From Histophilus somni (GTDB lineage: Bacteria > Pseudomonadota > Gammaproteobacteria > Enterobacterales > Pasteurellaceae), in contig NZ_JACHGQ010000014.1 in the NCBI RefSeq assembly GCF_014202395.1, forward strand, positions 1-57,444: DNA of 57,444 bases, written 5' to 3'. Each line of letters begins with the position of its first letter. The first letter of the stretch is position 1. A program made the position numbers and the translations under genes. Positions 17,027-26,595 of the stretch are shown here, piece after piece. Below the pieces are notes generated by a model. The model did not search any database. It was not told the DNA's origin and saw only the letters and a list, made by a program, of their open reading frames with translations.

Positions 17027-19297
17027 ATGAATAAAGCATTGATGGTCACAAAACGTGACGGAAACAAAGAACCTATTGATTTAGATAAAATCCACAGAGT
17101 CATTACTTGGGCGGCGGAAGGACTGGAAAATGTTTCTGTTTCCTTAGTCGAATTAAAATCGCATATTCAATTTTATGAAGGAATTCGCACTTCGGATATT
17201 CATGAAACTATTATTAAAGCCGCCGCAGATCTTATCAGTAAAGATAGTCCTGACTATCAATATTTAGCTGCTCGTTTAGCAGTGTTCCATTTACGTAAAA
17301 AAGCCTATGGACATTTCGAGCCGCCAAAACTTTATGATCATGTAAAAAAACTTGTGCGGATGGGAAAATATGATCAGGCGTTATTAACAGATTATACACG
17401 TGAAGAATGGGATGAAATGGATGGTTTCCTTGATCACTGGCGTGATATGACATTCTCCTATGCTGCTGTGAAACAACTGGAAGGAAAATATCTTGTACAA
17501 AATAGAGTAACAGGTGAAATCTATGAGTCTGCACAATTCTTATATTTGTTAGTCGCTGCAAGTCTCTTTTCAAGATATCCAAAAGAAACTCGTCTGGACT
17601 ACATTCATCGCTTCTATGATGCTACGTCAACCTTTAAAATCTCTTTGCCTACGCCAATTATGGCAGGTGTGCGTACCCCGACTCGTCAGTTCAGTTCTTG
17701 TGTACTAATTGAGTGCGGTGATAGTCTTGACTCAATCAATGCAACAGCATCAGCCATCGTGAAATACGTTTCTCAACGTGCAGGCATTGGAGTTAATGCC
17801 GGTGCTATTCGTGCTTTAGGCAGTCCGATTCGTAATGGAGAAGCATTCCATACCGGTTGCATTCCATTCTATAAACATTTCCAAACTGCGGTAAAATCTT
17901 GCTCACAAGGCGGTGTTCGTGGAGGAGCGGCAACTGTCTATTATCCAATTTGGCACTTAGAAGTTGAAAGTTTATTGGTATTAAAAAATAACCGAGGGGT
18001 TGAAGACAATCGTGTTCGCCATATGGACTATGGAGTTCAACTCAATAAGCTCATGTATCAACGCTTAATTAAAGGGGGTGAAATTACTCTATTTAGCCCA
18101 TCAGATGTTCCAGGGTTATACGAAGCATTTTTTGCTGACCAAAATAAATTTGAAATGCTTTATCTCAAATATGAACAAGATCCCGCTGTTCGTAAACGCA
18201 GTGTCAAAGCCGTTGAGCTATTTTCTTTATTAATGCAAGAACGAGCGTCAACCGGTCGTATTTATATTCAAAATGTGGATCATTGCAACACACATTCGCC
18301 ATTTGATCCTGCGGTTGCACCAATTCGCCAATCTAATTTATGCTTGGAAATTGCCTTGCCAACCAAACCGTTGCAACATTTCCATGATGAAAACGGTGAA
18401 ATTGCACTATGCACATTATCTGCATTTAACTTAGGTGCTCTTGAAAATTTAGACGAGTTGGAAGAATTAGCCGATCTTGCAGTCAGAGCATTAGATGCCC
18501 TATTAGACTATCAAGACTACCCTGTTGCTGCAGCAAAACGCAGTTCATTAGCTCGTCGCTCTCTTGGTATCGGTGTTATCAACTATGCTTATTATTTAGC
18601 AAAAAATAATGTTCGTTACTCCGATGGTTCAGCGAATGATTTAACACACCGCACTTTCGAAGCTATTCAATATTACTTATTAAAAGCTTCAATGAATTTG
18701 GCAAAAGAAATCGGTGCTTGCGAATACTTCCATGAAACCACTTATGCACAAGGGATCTTACCTATTGACACTTACAAAAAAGATATTGATAACTTAACAA
18801 AAGAGCCTTTACATTACGATTGGGAAGCCTTGCGTAAAGAAATTCAAGAATTTGGTTTACGTAATTCAACATTAACTGCATTAATGCCATCAGAAACCTC
18901 TTCTCAAATTTCTAATGCAACCAATGGAATTGAGCCTCCCCGTGGACATGTTAGTATTAAAGCGTCAAAAGATGGAATTTTAAAGCAAGTTGTTCCTGAT
19001 TATGAGAATTTAGGTGAAAACTATGAGTTACTGTGGGATATTCCAAGTAATGATGGATACCTACACTTAGTTGGTATCATGCAAAAATTCATTGACCAAG
19101 CAATTTCAGCGAATACTAACTATGATCCAAAACGTTTTGAAGATGGTAAAGTACCAATGAAGGTTTTATTAAAAGATTTACTAACTGCTTACAAATATGG
19201 ATTAAAAACCCTGTATTATCAAAACACTAGAGATGGTGCAGAAGATATGCAAGAAGATCTTGATGACGCTTGTGCAGGAGGAGCTTGTAAAATCTAA
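17027..19297 (+). CDS. nrdA: Ribonucleoside-diphosphate reductase 1, alpha subunit (class Ia)
   Basis: Makes deoxyribonucleotides from NDPs with NrdB. The N-terminal ATP-cone (~1-95: VTKRDGNKEPIDLDKIHRVI) gives dATP feedback. Active-site cysteines are visible: C225 in FSSCVLIECG, the NLCLEIALPT motif with the catalytic Cys and Glu, and the partner Cys in ALCTLSAFNLG. The tail CAGGACKI carries the redox cysteine pair reduced by thioredoxin/glutaredoxin. 756 residues, as in E. coli NrdA (761). nrdB is not downstream: a strong terminator and the convergent pilF gene follow at once. Confidence 0.97.
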   Translation: MNKALMVTKRDGNKEPIDLDKIHRVITWAAEGLENVSVSLVELKSHIQFYEGIRTSDIHETIIKAAADLISKDSPDYQYLAARLAVFHLRKKAYGHFEPPKLYDHVKKLVRMGKYDQALLTDYTREEWDEMDGFLDHWRDMTFSYAAVKQLEGKYLVQNRVTGEIYESAQFLYLLVAASLFSRYPKETRLDYIHRFYDATSTFKISLPTPIMAGVRTPTRQFSSCVLIECGDSLDSINATASAIVKYVSQRAGIGVNAGAIRALGSPIRNGEAFHTGCIPFYKHFQTAVKSCSQGGVRGGAATVYYPIWHLEVESLLVLKNNRGVEDNRVRHMDYGVQLNKLMYQRLIKGGEITLFSPSDVPGLYEAFFADQNKFEMLYLKYEQDPAVRKRSVKAVELFSLLMQERASTGRIYIQNVDHCNTHSPFDPAVAPIRQSNLCLEIALPTKPLQHFHDENGEIALCTLSAFNLGALENLDELEELADLAVRALDALLDYQDYPVAAAKRSSLARRSLGIGVINYAYYLAKNNVRYSDGSANDLTHRTFEAIQYYLLKASMNLAKEIGACEYFHETTYAQGILPIDTYKKDIDNLTKEPLHYDWEALRKEIQEFGLRNSTLTALMPSETSSQISNATNGIEPPRGHVSIKASKDGILKQVVPDYENLGENYELLWDIPSNDGYLHLVGIMQKFIDQAISANTNYDPKRFEDGKVPMKVLLKDLLTAYKYGLKTLYYQNTRDGAEDMQEDLDDACAGGACKI

Positions 19298-19322
19298 TTA
19301 CATCAAAAAATCATAATATAAT

Positions 19323-19354
19323 AAAAATGGCAAGAAGACAGTCTTGCCATTTTT
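19323..19354. terminator. Bidirectional terminator nrdA/pilF
   Basis: Perfect 13-bp stem AAAAATGGCAAGA / TCTTGCCATTTTT with a 6-base loop. Its A/T arms give T-runs on both strands, serving the convergent nrdA and pilF genes. Confidence 0.9.
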
Positions 19355-19379
19355 GATCTTTCAACTCACGCTAACTAAG

Positions 19380-19919
19380 CTAAGAAACTTTCTTTATTTC
19401 CTCCGCTCTTTTGGGATCAATATTCTTCAGTAACTGTAAAAATTTCTGATAACGTGGAATATTATGTTCCGCCTCTGCACAAATTATGATATTTGCATAG
19501 GTATCCGCTTGCTGATAATAATTAGGCGTAGTAAGTGCCTGCTCGAATAACTCATAAGCACGAGCAAATTCGCCCTGACTACATAAAAATGCACCATAAT
19601 TATTTTTCACATCACCTTGCGACTTATCCAAACTGATAGCTTTTTCATAAGAGGATTTCGCTTGCGAAATATCACCTTGCAATTGATATAAATAGGCAAA
19701 AGCCGAATGTACCAAATAATAGTCAGGTTGATAGAATAAAGCTTTATCAAAATTAAGTTTTGCTTGAGAAAAATTGCGTAATTTTAAATAACCTAAACCT
19801 AACTCAATTCGTGCTTTTGCAGCTTGTTGCTTATTAAAGCGAACAGTTATAGGCTGAGAAACGCAAGCAGAAAGAAAAAGAGAGAATATAATAAAAGTAA
19901 ATATAGTCCGATATCGCAT
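19380..19919 (-). CDS. pilF: Type IV pilus biogenesis lipoprotein PilF/PilW-like (TPR)
   Basis: Lipoprotein that in type IV pilus systems helps the PilQ secretin assemble. The start is set at 19919 (MRYRTIFTF) because AGGAG lies upstream at good spacing; the ATG at 19940 would place that site inside the gene. Signal peptide and lipobox FLSAC put the lipidated Cys at residue 19. The rest is TPR helices (YFLVHSAFAYLYQLQGDISQA-like units, ARAYELFEQAL). 179 residues. It sits 30 bp downstream of rlmN, as in H. influenzae. In this naturally competent family pilF supports DNA uptake. Confidence 0.88.
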   Translation of the reverse strand: MRYRTIFTFIIFSLFLSACVSQPITVRFNKQQAAKARIELGLGYLKLRNFSQAKLNFDKALFYQPDYYLVHSAFAYLYQLQGDISQAKSSYEKAISLDKSQGDVKNNYGAFLCSQGEFARAYELFEQALTTPNYYQQADTYANIIICAEAEHNIPRYQKFLQLLKNIDPKRAEEIKKVS

Positions 19920-19949
19920 TAGTTTTCTCTCCTTATACATTAAAAATAG

Positions 19950-21068
19950 TTAATAAATTTGATGAGTGCCGATTTCTTTTCCAAACCGTTTTTTCTGTGC
20001 CGTACGCTTTGTTCTATCTATCACATCACCAGCAAGTTGACCACATGCCGCATCAATATCATCACCTCTTGTTTTGCGTAAAATAACTGTAAAACCATAC
20101 TCCATCAAAGTTTTTTGAAAACGATCTATACGTGTATTTGAGCTTTTAGCATAAGGTGCATCCGGAAACGGGTTCCAAGGAATTAAATTAATTTTGCACG
20201 GTGTATTTTTCAAAACCTCTGCCAATTGATGTGCATGTTCAGTCCCATCGTTAATATGATCTAACATAACATACTCAATGGTTACCTTACCGTGATTTGC
20301 ATTGGAAACATTTAAATAGCGATTAACACTCTCCATCAACATTTTAATATTATATTTTTTATTAATAGGCACGATTTCATTACGCAATTCATCATTCGGT
20401 GCATGCAAAGAAATAGCCAATGCCACATCAATCATTTCACTCAGTTTGTCTAGTGCCGGAACAACACCGGAAGTGGATAAAGTCACTCGACGCTTAGATA
20501 AACCATAAGCAAAATCGTCCAACATAATTTCCATTGCCGGTACAACGTTAGCTACATTCAATAATGGCTCTCCCATTCCCATCATGACCACATTTGTAAT
20601 AGGACGAACACCGGTAACACCGAAATTACCGATAATTTTTGAAGCTCGCCAAACCTGTCCAATAATTTCAGATACAGTTAAATTGCGGTTAAAACCTTGT
20701 TGAGCCGTTGAACAAAAAGTACAAGCTAATGCACACCCTACTTGTGAAGATACACATAACGTAGCACGATCCGTTTCGGGAATATAAACGGTTTCTACCT
20801 GCTGATCTCCTACTTGCATTGCCCATTTGATCGTACCGTCAGCTGAACGTTGCTCAACTGCAATTTCCGGAGCTTTAATTTCAGCAACAGTTTTTAATTT
20901 TTCACGTAATTTTTTATTAATGTTAGTCATATGATCGAAATTATCTTCACCAAAATGGTAAATCCATTTAACTAACTGATCTGCTCGAAAAGGTTTTTCA
21001 CCTAACTCCTGAAAAAATGCTCGCATTTGCTGACGAGTTAAATTCATTAAATTAATTTTGTCCGACAT
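19950..21068 (-). CDS. rlmN: 23S rRNA/tRNA A2503/A37 C2-methyltransferase RlmN
   Basis: Radical-SAM enzyme methylating A2503 of 23S rRNA and A37 of some tRNAs. The Fe-S motif is CALACTFC near residue 112. The second catalytic Cys is in the C-terminal [16 protein letters not shown]-binding glycines are in MGMGEPLLN. 372 residues, typical. It is immediately upstream of pilF. The start [15 protein letters not shown] agrees with the family's N-terminal domain. Confidence 0.96.
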   Translation of the reverse strand: MSDKINLMNLTRQQMRAFFQELGEKPFRADQLVKWIYHFGEDNFDHMTNINKKLREKLKTVAEIKAPEIAVEQRSADGTIKWAMQVGDQQVETVYIPETDRATLCVSSQVGCALACTFCSTAQQGFNRNLTVSEIIGQVWRASKIIGNFGVTGVRPITNVVMMGMGEPLLNVANVVPAMEIMLDDFAYGLSKRRVTLSTSGVVPALDKLSEMIDVALAISLHAPNDELRNEIVPINKKYNIKMLMESVNRYLNVSNANHGKVTIEYVMLDHINDGTEHAHQLAEVLKNTPCKINLIPWNPFPDAPYAKSSNTRIDRFQKTLMEYGFTVILRKTRGDDIDAACGQLAGDVIDRTKRTAQKKRFGKEIGTHQIY

Positions 21069-21210
21069 TTATTATTTATTGCCCCGTTATTACACCTTAT
21101 GGCATTCATTGATGATCAAAAAGAGGCGGAGATTGTACTTTGTTCAATAGGATTAATCTAGCAATTTTCTTGTATTTGGGAAAAGAGAATTTGTCATCAA
21201 AAAACATTTA

Positions 21211-21226
21211 TGCGATCCGGATCGCA
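21211..21226. repeat. 16-bp perfect palindrome between dnaX and rlmN
   Basis: TGCGATCCGGATCGCA with no loop, in the 252-bp gap. On the minus strand a T6 run begins a few bases after it, so it could act as a dnaX terminator. It could equally be a protein site. No gene is seen in this gap. Confidence 0.5.
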
Positions 21227-21320
21227 AATAAAGAAAAAGTGCGGTCGATTTTTAGCTTTTTTCATCATTATATAATCATTGCTCAAAGCTCAAGACAATA
21301 TCTAAATCGTAGTAAAAATG

Positions 21321-23324
21321 TCAAATCGGTCTAACACTATCCAAATCCAGCGTAGCGGCAAATTCTTTTTCTAATAATTTTAGGCTGTTATCTTCTTGTA
21401 ACGCTTTTTTAGCTTGCTCATTAAACTCTTGATAAACTAAGTTTTGATAATATAAAGGAGTGGCTAAATTTTTATCGTCAGTAGGTGTGATTAATAACTG
21501 AATATCACGTTGATAGAAATCCGATAATGCTTGCTTTAATTCTTTATGACAACGATCTAACAAATGCTGTTTATCAGACATTAAGGATAAAACGATCTGA
21601 TCCCCCGATTGATTTAATAGAACGGTATTTAACGCCATGTCTTTTGTCATACCTCTCAAAGGTAATTGCTCAATGATCCGAGTCCAATCATCTCTTTCTT
21701 GTGCCGTAGCAATTATACGTTGTATGAGCTCCGGAGAAGCTTGTTCTAAAATAGCTTGCTTTATTTCAGAAGGACGAATAGCCTTTTCCTCAACCGCCAT
21801 TTCCGGATTTCGCCATTCCCAACGATAATTCTCAGCACTATCCTCTTGAATTTCATCACTTCTATGATCACTCTTATCAATGACAGTAACCGTCTTAAGT
21901 GCATTATCAACATCTTTAGGCACAACATTTAGAACAGGAAGTGCGGAGATATTTTCAGTGTTTTCTCTTAAAGAAATATCATGAATATTATCTATCGGCG
22001 AGTTTTTTTTTTCGCTATCTGAATGATCACTAGGTTGTGACAACTGTTCTAACGCTTCTAAAGCACTTAAAGCTGTTGTACTTAACTTAGTATCGACCTT
22101 ATCTGCTATCGTTGGTTTACGAATGAGATTTTGCGAAGGTAATTGCTCGGCAACAGAAACAACGGGCATCTCAACTAAAGGCGGTTGAACAATATTTTGT
22201 GATTTTTGCACCGCACTTTGTTCTATTGGTGCTGCTGAAGAAGGACTAATGAACTTAGGGTGAAACGCTAAGGATCGCAACAAAATCATCTCGGCACCAA
22301 TACGATGATTGGGGGCAGATGCTAATTCTTTACGCCCGCTAACAATAACCTGATAAAAAAACTGTACATCTTCCGGCGTAATATGTTTAGCTAAAAATCC
22401 AAGCGAGTTTTCTTCATTTATTTGCTGTGGCAGAAGTTGTAGCATGGCAATTTGATGCAATTTTTCCGCTAAAGTTACCAGTAACTTATCCCAATCAGCA
22501 CCTTTTTCCGCTACAGCTTGAATTGCCTTCATTAACATTTCACCATTGCCTTGCTGTAACGCATATAAAATATCAATAGGCTGATTGTCATCCAATAAGC
22601 CCAGCATGATACTTACTGTATCCAAACTTACATTAGCGTTGCCCATAGCAATAGCTTGGTCAGTTAAACTTAAACTGTCTCGAATACTACCTTGTGCAGC
22701 TGTTGCCAATTTTTCCAAAGCAGGATATTCAAAAGGAATATTTTCTTGTTGTAAAATAAATTCTAAATGCTGTGCAATTTGTTTTTCTGATAAAGCTTTT
22801 AGATGAAATTGCATGCAACGTGAGAGGATCGTAATCGGTAACTTTTGCGGATCTGTTGTTGCCAATAAAAATTTTACGTATTCAGGCGGTTCTTCCAGCG
22901 TCTTCAACAACGCATTAAAAGAATGACGAGAAAGCATATGCACTTCATCTATCAGATAAACTTTATAGCGACCTTGAGTAGGCTTATATTGCACGTTATC
23001 AAGCAACTCTCTGGTGTCTTCTACTTTAGTTCGTGAAGCAGCATCAATTTCAATTAAATCAATAAAACGACCTTCCTCAATAGCCTTGCAATGCTCACAT
23101 TCACCACAAGGTTCTGCCGTAACCCCCCTAATACAATTCAGACCTTTGGCAAATAAACGTGCAATAGAAGTTTTTCCAACGCCTCTAGTGCCAGAAAACA
23201 AATAGGCATGGTGCAAGCGATTTTCGCATAACCCATTAGAAAGTGCGGTCAAAATATGCTCTTGACCCACAACCTCAGAAAAAGTTTTAGGACGCCATTT
23301 CCTTGCTAATACTTGATAACTCAT
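21321..23324 (-). CDS. dnaX: DNA polymerase III subunits tau (and probably gamma)
   Basis: Clamp-loader ATPase. Walker A GTRGVGKTS near residue 45, a zinc module (CIRG..CGECEHC, ~64-79), the DEVHML box near 126 and the SRC arginine finger. Domain III ends near residue 370, followed by a variable linker and the tau-specific C-terminus that binds DnaB and the polymerase core. 667 residues. A run of ten A at codons 438-441 lies where E. coli DnaX frameshifts to make gamma (see separate entry). apt is 30 bp upstream, as in Haemophilus and E. coli. Confidence 0.97.
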   Translation of the reverse strand: MSYQVLARKWRPKTFSEVVGQEHILTALSNGLCENRLHHAYLFSGTRGVGKTSIARLFAKGLNCIRGVTAEPCGECEHCKAIEEGRFIDLIEIDAASRTKVEDTRELLDNVQYKPTQGRYKVYLIDEVHMLSRHSFNALLKTLEEPPEYVKFLLATTDPQKLPITILSRCMQFHLKALSEKQIAQHLEFILQQENIPFEYPALEKLATAAQGSIRDSLSLTDQAIAMGNANVSLDTVSIMLGLLDDNQPIDILYALQQGNGEMLMKAIQAVAEKGADWDKLLVTLAEKLHQIAMLQLLPQQINEENSLGFLAKHITPEDVQFFYQVIVSGRKELASAPNHRIGAEMILLRSLAFHPKFISPSSAAPIEQSAVQKSQNIVQPPLVEMPVVSVAEQLPSQNLIRKPTIADKVDTKLSTTALSALEALEQLSQPSDHSDSEKKNSPIDNIHDISLRENTENISALPVLNVVPKDVDNALKTVTVIDKSDHRSDEIQEDSAENYRWEWRNPEMAVEEKAIRPSEIKQAILEQASPELIQRIIATAQERDDWTRIIEQLPLRGMTKDMALNTVLLNQSGDQIVLSLMSDKQHLLDRCHKELKQALSDFYQRDIQLLITPTDDKNLATPLYYQNLVYQEFNEQAKKALQEDNSLKLLEKEFAATLDLDSVRPI
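22003..22012 (-). promoter_or_regulatory. A10 slippery run in dnaX, predicted gamma-subunit switch
   Basis: Coding strand GAA AAA AAA AAC: ten consecutive A at codons 438-441. After a -1 shift the reading becomes K-L-A-D-R then TAA; after a +1 shift it becomes T-R-R then TAG. The -1 product would be 445 residues, near E. coli gamma (431). Either ribosomal frameshifting or transcriptional slippage, as in Thermus, could use such a run. No clear upstream Shine-Dalgarno stimulator is seen. Confidence 0.65.
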
Positions 23325-23354
23325 TGCCTATCTATCTCTATTAATTTGAAGAAA

Positions 23355-23894
23355 TTAATGACCTGAAAATTCGACTAAAGTAAATGGCTCCACACCAAGT
23401 TCACGTAAACGAACCTCACCACCGAGATCCGGCAAACTAATAACAAAGGCGGCATGCTTAACTTGACCTTGTAAACGCTCTACCAGTTTTACAGTCGCTT
23501 CAATAGTTCCACCAGTTGCTAATAAATCATCAATCACAAGTACATTATCACCGGCTTGAATAGAACTTACATGCATTTCTAAAGTATCTTGCCCATATTC
23601 CAACTGGTAAGATTGTGCGATAGTTTCACGAGGTAATTTGCCCGGTTTGCGTACCAAAATAAAGGGAACATTTAACGCCAAAGCAACAGGCGCCCCAAAA
23701 ATAAATCCCCGGCTCTCAGTACCGATCACTTTAGTAATTCCTTTACTTTTATATCGCTCAATAATTAAGTCAATTGTTGCTTGAAATGCCTCAGGTACTT
23801 CAGTAAGGCTGGTAATATCACGGAAAATAATTCCTTCTTTGGGGTGATTTGGAATAGATTTAATAGAGGATTTAATCAATTCTAATTTATTCAT
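23355..23894 (-). CDS. apt: Adenine phosphoribosyltransferase
   Basis: Purine salvage enzyme: adenine + PRPP to AMP. It carries the PRPP-binding motif [13 protein letters not shown] near residue 120 and the family signature [15 protein letters not shown]. 179 residues, typical type I PRTase. It precedes dnaX by 30 bp on the same strand; the pairing is conserved in gamma-proteobacteria. Confidence 0.97.
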   Translation of the reverse strand: MNKLELIKSSIKSIPNHPKEGIIFRDITSLTEVPEAFQATIDLIIERYKSKGITKVIGTESRGFIFGAPVALALNVPFILVRKPGKLPRETIAQSYQLEYGQDTLEMHVSSIQAGDNVLVIDDLLATGGTIEATVKLVERLQGQVKHAAFVISLPDLGGEVRLRELGVEPFTLVEFSGH

Positions 23895-23964
23895 TTTATT
23901 CCCTGATTCTATGAGAAAAGTTTATTCAACAAAACGGCACAAAGTTTAGCACAAATTGCCCAAG

Positions 23965-24918
23965 CTAACGATAAATATCTTCATTATCTTTGCGGGTTTT
24001 TAATAAGCGTAAAATCCAGACATATTGCTCCGGTGTTGGAGTAACAAAGTATTCGATTGCTTGATTCATCATTCTCGCCGATTGTTCTGGATCTTCCGTT
24101 AATTCTAAAGGTGCACAAATTTCTATTTCATACTTCCCACGTTGTGCGTTATAACGTGGAAACATCGGAATAACAACAGCTTTTGCCAACCTTGCCATTT
24201 TATTTAATCCCGGCAAAGTGGCTTTATAAGTAGCAAAAAAATCAGCGTAAACACTCAATTCCTCACCATAATCTTCATCAGGTAAATAGTAGCCCATTTC
24301 ACCTTTCTTTACATGATTAAGAAAAGGCTTAATTCCATTTTGACGAGCATGCATTTTTCCACCGAACCGCTGACGAGTCATCGTCCATAACCAATCCACA
24401 AGAGGGTTTTGATGTGGGTTATACATAGAAGTCATCGCTATTCCTTGTGCATGTAAAATGATCCCCGACGCATCAATTGCCCAACCATGTGGCACCATTA
24501 AAATAATATTTTTTCCTACCGCTCTTGCCTGCTGAACATGCTCTAACCCTTTAAACTCACTACGTTTTTTCAGGTGTTTTTTTGAACGTAATGCAATTTC
24601 ACCGATCCCAAGCATCACTTGAGTAACAGTAATAAACATATTTTCAATCACTTCATTACGCTGTTTTTCTGACCAATGCGGAAAACAATAACGCAAATTG
24701 ACATCAGCACGATGTCTCTGTTTCTTCGCTTTACGAGCGATAATTCTACCCAATTTTGTCGCCAATTTATCTCGCCAGCGAAAAGGAACAAAAGCTAAAA
24801 TTAATAAAGCAAAAATACCGAGCCAAATACCCCAATATTTAGGCAATAAATAGAACCAAGAGTAATGAGGTTGATATCCGACCCGTGCGGTTAAACGTAA
24901 ATCATTATTTTCTGTCAT
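23965..24918 (-). CDS. lpxM: Lipid A biosynthesis acyltransferase (MsbB/LpxM-type)
   Basis: Inner-membrane enzyme adding a secondary acyl chain to Kdo2-lipid A. One N-terminal membrane anchor (~27-46). Catalytic HX4D motif is H144-GWAI-D149. Second conserved block is YYLPDEDYGEE. 317 residues. Gene order (after mepA and a TSUP gene) matches the msbB locus of H. influenzae, which is why I prefer LpxM over LpxL; the choice between the two is not certain from sequence alone. Confidence 0.88.
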   Translation of the reverse strand: MTENNDLRLTARVGYQPHYSWFYLLPKYWGIWLGIFALLILAFVPFRWRDKLATKLGRIIARKAKKQRHRADVNLRYCFPHWSEKQRNEVIENMFITVTQVMLGIGEIALRSKKHLKKRSEFKGLEHVQQARAVGKNIILMVPHGWAIDASGIILHAQGIAMTSMYNPHQNPLVDWLWTMTRQRFGGKMHARQNGIKPFLNHVKKGEMGYYLPDEDYGEELSVYADFFATYKATLPGLNKMARLAKAVVIPMFPRYNAQRGKYEIEICAPLELTEDPEQSARMMNQAIEYFVTPTPEQYVWILRLLKTRKDNEDIYR

Positions 24919-24941
24919 GTTTACTCCAATAATTCATCGGT

Positions 24942-25715
24942 TTACCAGCTAAACCAAGCTTGCTCATAAGCCATTTTAACCGTCATAATAAAAGACATTA
25001 ATACAACCATAGGACGAATTAAGGTTTTTCCTTTTGTTAATACCATTTTAGCGCCTAAATTAGCACCAATAAATTGCCCAAGCATCATGACCAAGCCCAA
25101 CTTCCAAAAAATTTGGTCTCCAAGTAAGAAAAAAAGCAATGATGCAATATTCGAAGTAAAATTTAACACTTTTGCATGTGCCGTTGCTTTTGCTAAATTA
25201 AAACCGAGTAAACTTACACAAGCAAGAGTCAGTAAAGAGCCTGTTCCGGGACCAAAAAAACCATCATAAAAACCAACTGTCAGACCGATACTGAATGCAA
25301 ATAAACTATAAGAAATACGGGGTTGTCTATCCTTATTACCAAGTGATGGAGTCAATAAAAAATATAAGCCAATAATCAAAACCAAGAAAGGCAAAACTTT
25401 CTTAATTAAGATTGCATCAACACTTTGGATAGATAAAGTGCCTAATGCAGCCCCCAAAAAAGTCATGACAATAATCAACAAAAAAGCACGCAAATCTACC
25501 GCTCTTTTGCGTAAAAAATATAAACTTGCAGAAAAAGAACCGCCACAAGCCTGTAATTTATTCGTACCAAGTGCCAATGCCGGCGCCATACCAGTCATCA
25601 ATAGTGCAGGAATAGTAATCAAACCGCCACCACCTGCCATGGCATCGATAAAGCCGGCTATCATAGCGACCAAAAACAAAATTAACATTAGTTGAAGAGT
25701 AATTTCTACTATCAT
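24942..25715 (-). CDS. TSUP/TauE-SafE family membrane transporter
   Basis: Sulfite-exporter-like permease of unknown substrate. About eight hydrophobic segments. The N-terminal GFIDAMAGGGGLITIPALL and the second-half GFYDGFFGPGTGSLL are the duplicated family signature. The start is placed at 25715 (MIVEITLQ), which has AGGA 8 bp upstream and begins 8 bp after the mepA stop; the ATG at 25736 would overlap mepA. 257 residues. Part of the leftward seqA-to-lpxM run. Confidence 0.9.
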   Translation of the reverse strand: MIVEITLQLMLILFLVAMIAGFIDAMAGGGGLITIPALLMTGMAPALALGTNKLQACGGSFSASLYFLRKRAVDLRAFLLIIVMTFLGAALGTLSIQSVDAILIKKVLPFLVLIIGLYFLLTPSLGNKDRQPRISYSLFAFSIGLTVGFYDGFFGPGTGSLLTLACVSLLGFNLAKATAHAKVLNFTSNIASLLFFLLGDQIFWKLGLVMMLGQFIGANLGAKMVLTKGKTLIRPMVVLMSFIMTVKMAYEQAWFSW

Positions 25716-25723
25716 ATTTATTC

Positions 25724-26563
25724 CTATTCTAACCACTCATGACGATTTGGTGCACTTATTAACTGTTGACAAAGAAAAGGGGCTTCCGGCACCACTTTTT
25801 TGGGCTTAAATTCACTTGGTTTAGCAGGTTTAAACCAAGAATAAAGTTCTTCACCGCATCCCTCTCCCGCTGGAATTGGCAATTGATTTTCACAGTATTT
25901 AGCATCTTTTGGACAAGTTAAACGCACATGGAAATGACTATCATGCCCAAACCAAGGGCGAATTTTTTGTAGCCAATTTCTATCACCTTTTACTGTTTGG
26001 CATAATTTCAACTTAATCGCAGGATTTACAAAAATTCGGCTGACCTGTAGATCTTGAGCAGCTAAACGAATCAGATTTTCATGATCTTTTGACCACAATT
26101 TATCAATGACTCTCTGTTTTTTTCGGTCAACAACCAACAGTCCCATTCCACTTGGATCTTGTGCATCTTTAGCCGAAAGTTTACCTAAACGCAACCAAAT
26201 ATCTGCATCAAGTCCCATTTGATGACTGGCATGTCCTGTTAAAAATCGTCCTCCTCCCGGCATAGCAATATCACCGATTAAAATCGTTGGAAGACCTTCC
26301 TGTTTTGCTTTTTTACCGAGACGTTGCAAATAAGCAATCATATCGGGATGTCCATAATAACGATTTTTATTAGTACGAATAACTTGATATCCCTCGCCAT
26401 TAAAGGGCAATGCTTCCGCACCAATAAGACAGCCATTATTATAACTTCCTATAGGCATTGCCTCACCATGAATAGGTCGTTTCACTGATTGCCAATATTG
26501 TGGATTGGCACTTAATATCTGAGTGAAAAAAAGTGCGGTAAAAAAAACCGCAGTTTTCAGCAT
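25724..26563 (-). CDS. mepA: Penicillin-insensitive murein endopeptidase
   Basis: Periplasmic LAS-family metallopeptidase that cuts D-Ala-mDAP cross-links in peptidoglycan. Signal peptide MLKTAVFFTALFFTQILSA. Zinc-binding motifs GHASHQMGLDADIW and GHDSHFHVRL are intact. I favour the ATG at 26563, since AAGG lies upstream; an ATG at 26584 gives 286 residues and remains possible. It is directly downstream of aroC. Confidence 0.92.
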   Translation of the reverse strand: MLKTAVFFTALFFTQILSANPQYWQSVKRPIHGEAMPIGSYNNGCLIGAEALPFNGEGYQVIRTNKNRYYGHPDMIAYLQRLGKKAKQEGLPTILIGDIAMPGGGRFLTGHASHQMGLDADIWLRLGKLSAKDAQDPSGMGLLVVDRKKQRVIDKLWSKDHENLIRLAAQDLQVSRIFVNPAIKLKLCQTVKGDRNWLQKIRPWFGHDSHFHVRLTCPKDAKYCENQLPIPAGEGCGEELYSWFKPAKPSEFKPKKVVPEAPFLCQQLISAPNRHEWLE

Positions 26564-26595
26564 TAACTTTACCTTTCTTAACATAGTTATGTGTT

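Noticed and set aside
21140-21334. 64-residue plus-strand frame between rlmN and dnaX
   Set aside because: It crosses the palindrome and an uptake signal, ends inside the dnaX 3' end and lacks a ribosome-binding site.
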